Source of the DNA: JBCDCE01 sp039182515
Lineage (GTDB): Bacteria; Pseudomonadota; Alphaproteobacteria; Rhodobacterales; Rhodobacteraceae
Assembly: GCA_039182515.1 (NCBI GenBank)
Contig: JBCDCE010000051.1
Coordinates: 1 to 29,177, forward strand
Reading direction: 5' to 3'
DNA length: 29,177 nucleotides
Below are positions 23,235-29,177 of the stretch, piece by piece. Every line of letters starts with the position of its first letter. Position 1 is the stretch's first letter. The position numbers were made by a program, and so were the translations under genes. Under the pieces are notes generated by a model. That model made no database searches, had not been told where the DNA came from, and was given only the letters and a program-made list of their open reading frames with translations.

Positions 23235-24980
23235 CTAGCTCGGTTTAGGAGCCGCGCTGTTCGGATGATCTCCTTCAGCCCATTCCTCGCGCGAGCTTGG
23301 GTAGGCGTGCGGATCACGATCCCAATCCGATTGCTTAGGAAGGATCTCAAATGTGTGCTCTGGGGGAGGGGACGGGAGTGTCCATTCCAGCGTATCGGCA
23401 TATTCGTTCCAAGGGTTCGCCTCTGACGATTTGCGGCCATAGAGCAAGGACCAGGCAATCACGCCAATGAAAAAGAGGAACGAGGCAAAGCTCAAGAACG
23501 CACCCCATGAGGAGATGTAGTTCCAGTAAGCAAAGGCTTCAGGATAGTCGATGTAGCGGCGTGGCATACCCTGGCGACCCAAGAAGTGCTGTGGGAAGAA
23601 GGTGATGTTTGCACCGATAAACATCATCCAGAAGTGCAGCTTGCCCGCCCATTCCGGATACATCCGCCCCGACATTTTCGGGAAGTAGAAGTAGATCCCC
23701 GCAAAGATACAGAAGACCGCACCAAGGCTCATCACATAATGGAAGTGCGCCACAACGTAGTAGGTGTCATGATAGGCACGGTCCACGCCTGCTTGGCTGA
23801 GCACGATGCCTGTTACACCGCCCACAGTGAAGAGGAAGAGGAAGCCAAAGGCCCAAAGCATAGGCGTTTTGAACTCCACAGAGCCACCCCACATGGTGGC
23901 AATCCAGGAGAAGATCTTAACACCCGTAGGCACTGCGATCACCATGGTCGCCAGCATGAAGTAGGACTGCTGCGTGAGCGACATACCCACCGTGTACATG
24001 TGGTGTGCCCATACAACGAAGCCCAATGCACCAATCGCGATCAAAGCCCAAACCATTGGCAGATAGCCAAAGACGGGTTTGCGCGAGAAGGTCGCAATGA
24101 TGTGGCTGATGATGCCGAAGCCAGGCAGGATGATGATGTACACTTCTGGGTGTCCGAAGAACCACAAGATGTGTTGGTAGAGGATCGGATCCCCACCACC
24201 TTCAGGCTGGAAGAAGCTTGTGCCGAAGTTCCGGTCTGTCAGTAGCATCGTGATCGCACCCGCAAGCACAGGTAGGGCCAGCAGGATCAACCAGGCTGTC
24301 ACAAAGATCGACCATGCAAACAAAGGTACTTTGAAGAGCGTCATGCCCGGTGCGCGCATGTTGAGGAAGGTTGTGATGATGTTGATCGCACCCAAGATTG
24401 ACGAGGCCCCGGAAACGTGAACCGCGAAGATCGCAAGGTCCATCGACATGCCGCCTTCAGAGGTCGAGAGCGGCGGGTACAGAACCCAGCCCACACCGGA
24501 TCCAGCTTGGCCATTGCCGCCGGGAGAAAGCATCGATGCAACGCCCAAGCAGACACCAGCCACAAAGAGCCAGAAGCTCAGGTTGTTGAGCCGGGGGAAC
24601 GCCATATCCGGCGCACCGATCTGTAAGGGCATGAAATAGTTGCCAAATCCGCCAAAGAGCGCTGGGATCACCACGAAGAACATCATTAAGACGCCGTGGT
24701 AGGTGATCAAAACATTCCAAAGGTGGCCGTTGGGCGTACAGGTTGCCTCAGAAGCAATGAAACGCGCGCCTTCCAGGCACATGTATTGCACACCAGGCTC
24801 CATAAGCTCGAGGCGCATGTAAACGGTGAAAGCAACAGAGATGAAGCCCACCACACCTGCTGTAAAGATATACAGAATGCCGATATCTTTGTGGTTTGTT
24901 GACATGAACCACCGCGTGAAGAAGCTGCGGTTGTCCTCGTGTCCCTCTGTATCGTGCCCGTGAATGGCGGCGTCTGCCAT
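23235..24980 (-). CDS. ctaD: Cytochrome c oxidase subunit I, aa3-type
   Basis: CtaD is the catalytic, twelve-helix inner membrane subunit of the aa3 oxidase, which reduces oxygen and pumps protons. At 581 residues it has the low-spin heme ligand histidine in 'LITYHGVLMMFF', the D-pathway 'GAPDMAFPRLNNLSFW', the CuB/Tyr crosslink loop 'FFGHPEVYIIILPGFG' with the pump glutamate, the CuB histidine pair in 'WAHHMYTVG', the K-pathway lysine in 'PTGVKIFSW', and heme ligands in 'VVAHFHYVMSLG'. AAGGAGG lies 5 nt before the ATG at 24980. It stands alone between its own promoter gap and a terminator; other oxidase subunits are elsewhere, as is common in alphaproteobacteria. Confidence 0.98.
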   Translation of the reverse strand: MADAAIHGHDTEGHEDNRSFFTRWFMSTNHKDIGILYIFTAGVVGFISVAFTVYMRLELMEPGVQYMCLEGARFIASEATCTPNGHLWNVLITYHGVLMMFFVVIPALFGGFGNYFMPLQIGAPDMAFPRLNNLSFWLFVAGVCLGVASMLSPGGNGQAGSGVGWVLYPPLSTSEGGMSMDLAIFAVHVSGASSILGAINIITTFLNMRAPGMTLFKVPLFAWSIFVTAWLILLALPVLAGAITMLLTDRNFGTSFFQPEGGGDPILYQHILWFFGHPEVYIIILPGFGIISHIIATFSRKPVFGYLPMVWALIAIGALGFVVWAHHMYTVGMSLTQQSYFMLATMVIAVPTGVKIFSWIATMWGGSVEFKTPMLWAFGFLFLFTVGGVTGIVLSQAGVDRAYHDTYYVVAHFHYVMSLGAVFCIFAGIYFYFPKMSGRMYPEWAGKLHFWMMFIGANITFFPQHFLGRQGMPRRYIDYPEAFAYWNYISSWGAFLSFASFLFFIGVIAWSLLYGRKSSEANPWNEYADTLEWTLPSPPPEHTFEILPKQSDWDRDPHAYPSSREEWAEGDHPNSAAPKPS

Positions 24981-25289
24981 GGAAGGCCTCCTTGTTTTCG
25001 CACCATCTCACGTGGTGCAGGGTTTTTGCGAGGGTGGAGCCCCGCAGGCATAGCTGGCACGGAATCCGCGCCTTGTGATTGTGTTCTGTCTAAGCAAGCC
25101 GCGCGCATCGCACAACGCGGATATGGTCGCAGGCCCTTGGTCAAAATGGCGCACCGTCTTTTTAAGCCCGCAGTTGGTGGCGTGAGGCGCCAAAATGACT
25201 GTGTTTTGCGCAGGATGCTGAAAATTTCTCCCTTTCCAAGCCGGATCGCTTAGGCTTTGCTCGAAGACAAGTCAGGGAGGGGACAAGTC
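24981..25289. promoter_or_regulatory. 309-bp divergent promoter gap between ctaD and the caspase-like gene
   Basis: This region must carry promoters for ctaD (-) and the caspase-like gene (+). A perfect 6-bp hairpin, GCACCA (25000-25005) with TGGTGC (25013-25018), lies in the likely ctaD 5' leader about 20 nt before its start codon. I cannot identify a convincing -35/-10 pair on either strand. No small gene is supported here. Confidence 0.5.
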
Positions 25290-26762
25290 ATGAAACGATT
25301 TGCTTTAAGATCCGCGGCATTGGTGGCGGCTGCGTTGGCCTTTGGAGCCACACCGGTGGCGGCAAAAGACCTAGCCGTGTTTGTGGAGAATTTGGATTAT
25401 TCTCGGGTGGCAGATGTGGCCCAAGCCAAAGACGCGGCGCAGCTGAAGGCCTCTTTGCGCAATCGCGGTTTTGATGTGATCGAGGCGCGCAATGCCAATG
25501 CCAATGATATGCGCCGGATTTTGCGCCGCTTGCGCGCGGATGTGAAAGACGCGGAACGCGCCTTTGTGTTCTTGCACGGCCATTTTGCCCAAGGGGCAGG
25601 GGATGCTTGGCTTTTGTCGAGCCGCTATGAGCGCGGTGATGTGATGCATGCAGAGCACGGGGCGCTCTCGTTGAACCTGGTCGCCCATAGCTTAAGCCCT
25701 GCATCCGGGCGCGCCGTTGTCTTTGCCGCGCCCAGCACGCGCGCCATTGCTCTTGGCGAAGGGCTGAGCCAAGGCACGGGGGGTCTGGACATGCCACAAG
25801 GCATCACGCTTGTTTCTGGGCCCGGGGACAATTTAATGTCTTTGGCGCTTAACCGATTGCTCAATCCCAATCTGAGTATGAACGAAGCGCTGGGCGCGCA
25901 GCGTGCCGGGGTGACGGTGACAGGCTTTTTGCCTTCTGCGATCAGTTTCTTGGACGCGCCCACGGTGGAGACACAAAAGCCTCAGCCATCCGATCCCGAT
26001 GCATTGGCCTGGCAAAATGCGCAGTCACAGAATACGGCTGAGGCGTATCTTCGCTATTTGCAGGCTTTCCCAAGGGGCAAGTTCACGGATCAGGCCCGTA
26101 CACAGCTTTTGGCTTTGACCACGCCGCAAGAGCCCACCGCTGAGGAGATTGAAACGGCGCTCAACATGAGCCGCGCTGTGCGCCGCGAAGTGCAACAAAA
26201 CCTCAATTTGCTTGGGTTCAACGTGGGCACGCCTGATGGTCTTTTTGGCCCCGCCACACGTCGGGGGTTGAGCAATTGGCAAAGACAAGCGCGCCTTGAG
26301 CCCACGGGCTATCTCACGCAAGCGGGGCTGGAGCGGCTCCGGGCTGACAGCAATGGCTTGCGCCAGATCGAGACAAACCTTTGGGAACGTGTGACCCAAG
26401 CGGACCGCATCGACGCCTACCAGGCCTATCTGCGCGACTATCCGCAGGGCCGCTTCGCGCAAACCGCCCGGGACCGTATCGCAGCGTTGTCGCAACCTGT
26501 GCAAACGCCTCAAGCCCCTCAGGTCAGCCAAGCTCAAGTCGCGCAGGCTCAATCTGAGGAGAAAGCCGTTACGTCTTTGTCGCTCACACGTGGGTTGATC
26601 GAGAACATGCTGGCAGCGCAGGGCTTTAATCCTGGTCAGCGCGACGGCAAGTTTGATGCCAACACCCGGCGTGCGATCAAAGCGATGCAAGAGGCACGCG
26701 GGCTTCCGCAGACAGGCCACGTGGACCGTCTAACGATGACGCGCTTGTTGTCAGGCCAGTAA
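25290..26762 (+). CDS. Exported caspase-like protein with two peptidoglycan-binding domains
   Basis: The 490-residue protein starts at the ATG 25290, which has GGAGGGG upstream and gives a clean signal peptide (MKRFALRS, hydrophobic core, cut after VAA). Residues ~27-225 resemble a caspase/C14 fold with 'LHGHF' (His96-98), but the whole protein has no cysteine: the place expected for the nucleophile reads 'VVFAAPSTRA'. The rest is two similar units. Each has a short 'AY..YL...P.G.F...AR' helical motif (~252-275 and ~376-400) and a PG_binding_1 domain ('LNLLGFNVGTPDGLFGPATR' ~283-350; 'LAAQGFNPGQRDGKFDANTR' ~428-490). It is probably periplasmic and wall-associated, and as a peptidase probably inactive. 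Convergent with lipB. Confidence 0.85.
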   Translation: MKRFALRSAALVAAALAFGATPVAAKDLAVFVENLDYSRVADVAQAKDAAQLKASLRNRGFDVIEARNANANDMRRILRRLRADVKDAERAFVFLHGHFAQGAGDAWLLSSRYERGDVMHAEHGALSLNLVAHSLSPASGRAVVFAAPSTRAIALGEGLSQGTGGLDMPQGITLVSGPGDNLMSLALNRLLNPNLSMNEALGAQRAGVTVTGFLPSAISFLDAPTVETQKPQPSDPDALAWQNAQSQNTAEAYLRYLQAFPRGKFTDQARTQLLALTTPQEPTAEEIETALNMSRAVRREVQQNLNLLGFNVGTPDGLFGPATRRGLSNWQRQARLEPTGYLTQAGLERLRADSNGLRQIETNLWERVTQADRIDAYQAYLRDYPQGRFAQTARDRIAALSQPVQTPQAPQVSQAQVAQAQSEEKAVTSLSLTRGLIENMLAAQGFNPGQRDGKFDANTRRAIKAMQEARGLPQTGHVDRLTMTRLLSGQ

Positions 26763-26826
26763 GGCCCATCAAAGAGCAAACAAGCAGGCGGGAGAGACCT
26801 CTCTCGCGTGGTTGCGCCGCTTCATG

Positions 26827-27486
26827 TCAGCAGAGTTTGTCGAGCCCAGCGGTCTCAAAGCTGCGCTTGAGGGCTGTGTCGAGGTCGTGAAGCGTAACAG
26901 GCAGACCGAGATCGACCAAGCTTGTCACGCCGTGTTCTGAAATCCCGCAAGGGACAATCCCATCAAAATGGCTCAGGTCGGGCTCGAGGTTTATCGAGAT
27001 CCCGTGGTAGCTCACCCATCTGCGCATGCGGATGCCGATGGCGGCGATTTTGTCTTCGCGCATGGATCCATCGGGCATAAGCGGCTTTTCGGGCCGTTCG
27101 ACCCAAACGCCCACACGACCTTCGCGGATATGGCCGGTGACGTTGAATTCAGCGAGCGTTGCGATCACCCAACGCTCAAGCGCTTGGACATATCTGCGCA
27201 CGTCGCGCCCGCGCCTGTTGAGATCGAGCATCGTGTAGATCACCCGTTGGCCCGGCCCATGATAGGTGTATTGCCCGCCGCGATGGGTCTTAAACACCGG
27301 AAACCTGTCCGGATCTTTGAGGTCTTCGATCTCCGCACTTGTTCCTGCGGTATAGAGCGAGGGGTGTTCGAGCAGCCAAATGGCCTCACTCGCCGTGCCC
27401 GCTTTGATTGCTGCGACACGGTCCTCCATCCAAGCTTCTGCCGCGCGGTAGTCTACGGGCGTGTCTGATGTGATCCACTCGACCAT
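26827..27486 (-). CDS. lipB: Octanoyltransferase (lipoate--protein ligase B)
   Basis: LipB moves octanoate from acyl carrier protein to lipoyl domains of 2-oxoacid dehydrogenases and glycine cleavage H protein. The 'LLEHPSLYTAGTSAE' and 'GGQYTYHGPGQRVIYTMLDL' motifs, the catalytic lysine in 'DKIAAIGIRMRRWVSYHG' and the acyl-accepting cysteine in 'GIVPCGISEHGVTSL' are visible. I place the start at the ATG 27486 (219 residues, beginning MVEWITSDTPVDY). The frame stays open to a TTG at 27594, but that extension overlaps the predicted promoter of the adjacent divergent tRNA gene; an ATG at 27513 is also possible. Confidence 0.95.
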   Translation of the reverse strand: MVEWITSDTPVDYRAAEAWMEDRVAAIKAGTASEAIWLLEHPSLYTAGTSAEIEDLKDPDRFPVFKTHRGGQYTYHGPGQRVIYTMLDLNRRGRDVRRYVQALERWVIATLAEFNVTGHIREGRVGVWVERPEKPLMPDGSMREDKIAAIGIRMRRWVSYHGISINLEPDLSHFDGIVPCGISEHGVTSLVDLGLPVTLHDLDTALKRSFETAGLDKLC

Positions 27487-27587
27487 AGCGCGCACATGGG
27501 CCTCTGGGATCATCGCGTCAAGAGCCCTTGGGGTGGCCAGGGGCCAATCTCCCGACACGCCTTTTTGAAACGCAGCGCACTTTTCTC

Positions 27588-27616
27588 TTGGCAAGCTTAA
27601 GGCCCGGGTCTATAGC
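27588..27616 (+). promoter_or_regulatory. Candidate sigma-70 promoter for tRNA-Leu
   Basis: TTGGCA (27588-27593), a 17-bp spacer and TATAGC (27611-27616) lie 22 bp before the mature tRNA 5' end, a good distance for a tRNA promoter. No other stable RNA follows in the same direction. Confidence 0.6.
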
Positions 27617-27638
27617 GTCGCGACCAAGTCAAGACAGT

Positions 27639-27725
27639 GCGGTCGTGGCGGAATTGGTAGACGCGCAGCGTTGAGGTCGCTGTGGGGTAACACCCGTGGA
27701 GGTTCGAGTCCTCTCGACCGCACCA
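27639..27725 (+). tRNA. tRNA-Leu (anticodon GAG)
   Basis: GCGGTCG (27639-27645) pairs with CGACCGC (27715-27721) as the acceptor stem, followed by A and an encoded CCA. The D-loop AATTGGTAGA, a CAGCG/CGCTG anticodon stem with loop TTGAGGT (anticodon GAG), a class II variable arm (GGGGTAACACCC) and the T-arm GAGGTTCGAGTCCTC are all present. It reads CUC and CUU codons. Confidence 0.97.
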
Positions 27726-27864
27726 ACTTGGAACTCAAGCCAGGTTTGTTTGTGAGAGCGTTAGGCGCGTCTTCGGGCCTGTCCGCTACGCAATTTCTCA
27801 AAAAACGCAAAGACGCGAGCGCAATGAAAGCAGCGGGGTTGCTAGAGCATTATCCATTAAATTT

Positions 27865-27976
27865 GCAAAGTACTTTCTAAGAACCAAGACCTGCACCCGA
27901 CCGCGGGCGTCGGGCTGAAAGCCCCCGCCCAGGGGGGCGGTCGGGTGCTGGTCGGCTACGCCTCCTGGGAACGGTT
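27865..27976. repeat. Dispersed palindromic repeat, copy 2 (minus orientation)
   Basis: This is the reverse-complement counterpart of 9499-9630. Its outer stem is a perfect 12 bp: GCACCCGACCGC (27893-27904) with GCGGTCGGGTGC (27937-27948), extended by GACC/GGTC past a T-T mismatch. Inside, GGGCG (27905-27909) pairs with CGCCC (27926-27930) and GGGCT (27912-27916) with AGCCC (27920-27924) around a GAA loop. It lies between tRNA-Leu (+) and the coiled-coil gene (-), again between convergent units. The 140 bp between the tRNA and this element contain nothing I can assign. Confidence 0.88.
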
Positions 27977-28012
27977 GGTGAGCGGGGCGCTTCTGGTTTG
28001 TGAGACAGCGAA

Positions 28013-28195
28013 CTAGTCTTCGTCGCTGGCGTTTTCTTCTTCTTGCAGCTCTTCCAAGACCTGAATGGCACCGCCGATGCGCAAAAGCGTGGCTCGCAGA
28101 TCATCGGCCTCGCGCTCGGTGTCTGCCAGCATTTTTTCGCCTTTTGCGTACTCGTCTCTGAGCGCTCTAAGGCGCGTTTCAAGTTGGTTTTGCAT
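28013..28195 (-). CDS. Small acidic coiled-coil protein
   Basis: This 60-residue protein is almost entirely a predicted amphipathic helix with heptad-like leucines ('QLETRLRALRDEYAKGEK', 'LRATLLRIGGAIQVLEELQ') and an acidic tail. Its start lies 7 bp after the stop of the fibre-like gene on the same strand, so both probably share an mRNA. I recall similar short proteins in alphaproteobacterial genomes, but no function. A structural or chaperone-like role for the neighbouring fibre protein is possible on context alone. The palindromic repeat lies just downstream. Confidence 0.72.
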   Translation of the reverse strand: MQNQLETRLRALRDEYAKGEKMLADTEREADDLRATLLRIGGAIQVLEELQEEENASDED

Positions 28196-28202
28196 ATCTA
28201 AC

Positions 28203-29177
28203 TCAGGTAATGGTTAAGTTTTCGCTCAGTGAGCCTGTCAGCCATAGATTGCCATTTTTGTGCAGGATCATTTTGAATTTTCCATCATACTTAAACTGTA
28301 GTTGGGTGTCATCGGAATAACCAATCGTCCAATGCTTACCGAGTTTAATATTCGCGTTTGTTGTAACACCGTGGCTATGTATCCTGCCATCATTGGCAAA
28401 CCAAATTTTCTCTATTTTATCGCGACTGAACCTCAAGCGATCATTATGACCCTTGATCGCCCAATTGTCTTCGAACCGAACGCTATCTGTGCTGGTTAGG
28501 CCTTTTGACGTGATCCGGCCGTTCACCTCAAGGGTGGTTTTCGGTGTCGCGGTGTTGATGCCAAGCTTCGTGGCTTTGATCTTAAGCGGTTTGTCTATGC
28601 CGTAGCCTGTGCCAATGCGGACCATGTCGTCGTCCTCAAAGACATAGAACATCGACTTGCCGCTCTTGTTGCGGAAGTAAAACCAATTGCCCATGTCTTT
28701 GTCGCTGCGCGTGCCGAAGTGCCATCCGCCTGGGAAATCAATCCTATGGGAGGTGAGGTTCAGCTTCTTCGCGACACTCAAGCTGCCGTCGATTGTCAGA
28801 TCCCCATGAAGCGTGGTTTTGGGGGCTGAGATCGTGAGGGTTTTGGGAGCATTGATCACGCTGTGTTGCGGCTTGATGCCGGGCGAGCCCATGGAGGTAA
28901 CATTGAGCAAAAGGGCTATCTCGACGTTCTTTTCCCCGACGTTTTCGAGCGTGAGCTTCAAAGGATAGCTTCCGGGCTTTAAACCTGTTGTGAGGTAGAC
29001 ATCCGTCTCTAAGATCTTGCCCACCGGCAGTTGCGCCTTGTGGCCTTCGTAGTGAAGTTGATGGCTGTGGTATTTCCACTCTCTGCCGGCGTGACCAAAG
29101 CGATCGTCGATCGAGAGATTGATCCCATTTTCGTTGTGCAAAACGACCAAATACTCGCCCGTTTTGGCATTGGTCAC
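28203..29177 (-). CDS. Tail-fibre/adhesin-like protein, truncated by the window edge
   Basis: The frame is open to the right edge; the last codon in the window reads GTG on the minus strand and may be internal. The visible 324 residues are beta-rich and non-globular-looking. The first ~90 residues resemble an immunoglobulin-like beta domain ('GLKPGSYPLKLTLENVGEKN'). The rest has repetitive strand-turn units such as 'ISAPKTTLHGDLTIDGSLSV' and 'LGINTATPKTTLEVNGRITS'. The 'LGI.T..P...LEVNG' phrase is common in phage tail fibres and bacterial surface fibres, often just before a trimerisation or self-cleaving tail, but no chaperone domain is seen here. It is followed after 7 bp by the small coiled-coil gene. 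No other phage gene is visible. Function unassigned. Confidence 0.7.
   Translation of the reverse strand: MTNAKTGEYLVVLHNENGINLSIDDRFGHAGREWKYHSHQLHYEGHKAQLPVGKILETDVYLTTGLKPGSYPLKLTLENVGEKNVEIALLLNVTSMGSPGIKPQHSVINAPKTLTISAPKTTLHGDLTIDGSLSVAKKLNLTSHRIDFPGGWHFGTRSDKDMGNWFYFRNKSGKSMFYVFEDDDMVRIGTGYGIDKPLKIKATKLGINTATPKTTLEVNGRITSKGLTSTDSVRFEDNWAIKGHNDRLRFSRDKIEKIWFANDGRIHSHGVTTNANIKLGKHWTIGYSDDTQLQFKYDGKFKMILHKNGNLWLTGSLSENLTIT

Noticed and set aside
26791..26806. GAGAG/CTCTC inverted repeat between the caspase-like gene and lipB as a terminator
   Set aside because: The stem is only about 5 bp with a mismatch beyond it and no T-run follows in either direction.
27766..27825. GCGTCTT...AAAGACGC inverted repeat after tRNA-Leu as a terminator
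   Set aside because: The arms are about 40 nt apart, so the loop is too large for an intrinsic terminator; the palindromic repeat downstream is a better candidate.

Overview
The window reads as ordinary chromosome of a marine alphaproteobacterium, most likely of the Roseobacter group (Rhodobacterales). The reasons are moderately GC-rich coding sequence, the order [DUF6446-like gene]-glyS-[PPDK-like gene], a folB-folP-glmM cluster, class I ilvC divergent from two Lrp genes, an aa3-type ctaD, and protein sequences close to what I recall of that group. No plasmid or phage backbone, insertion sequence or CRISPR array was seen.

Layout. 1-5153 (+): the 3' part of a small DUF6446-like gene, glyS (glycyl-tRNA synthetase beta) overlapping it by one base, and a pyruvate phosphate dikinase-like protein whose ATP-binding half looks degenerate. 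5387-6073 (+): an exported SleB-type cell wall hydrolase. 6118-9496 (+): a possible 21-codon leader ORF, a folB with a long extra C-terminal domain, folP and glmM, closely spaced. 9499-9630: the first copy of a large palindromic repeat between convergent genes. 9651-11734 (-): an EamA permease and ilvC with its terminator. 11864-14089 (+): two overlapping Lrp/AsnC regulators and a class V aminotransferase. 14221-16103 (-): a UbiH-type flavin hydroxylase translationally coupled to a HAD pyrimidine 5'-nucleotidase. 16205-18863: a GntR regulator overlapping, tail to tail, a membrane glycosyltransferase with an N-terminal MshEN-like domain. 18934-21262: carA (-), a YqeY protein (+) and a DUF2244 protein (-). 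21658-22887 (-): creatinase, flanked by long non-coding gaps. 23235-24980 (-): ctaD with a strong terminator. 25290-26762 (+): an exported cysteine-free caspase-like protein with two peptidoglycan-binding domains. 26827-27725: lipB (-) and tRNA-Leu(GAG) (+). 27865-27976: the second copy of the palindromic repeat. 28013-29177 (-): a small coiled-coil protein and the C-terminal part of a tail-fibre/adhesin-like protein cut by the window edge.

Most genes are housekeeping: translation, folate, cell wall precursor, branched-chain amino acids, pyrimidine, respiration and lipoylation. Accessory elements are the creatinase gene, the glycosyltransferase, the caspase-like protein and the edge fibre protein. 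The least explained signals are non-coding. One is a ~110-nt dispersed palindrome with two inverted copies, each between convergent transcription units. The other is a separate 42-nt repeat, also in two copies, whose small stem shows a compensatory base-pair change. I consider these, with the degenerate PPDK paralogue, the FolB extension and the pseudo-caspase, the best leads. I see no convincing new multi-gene system.
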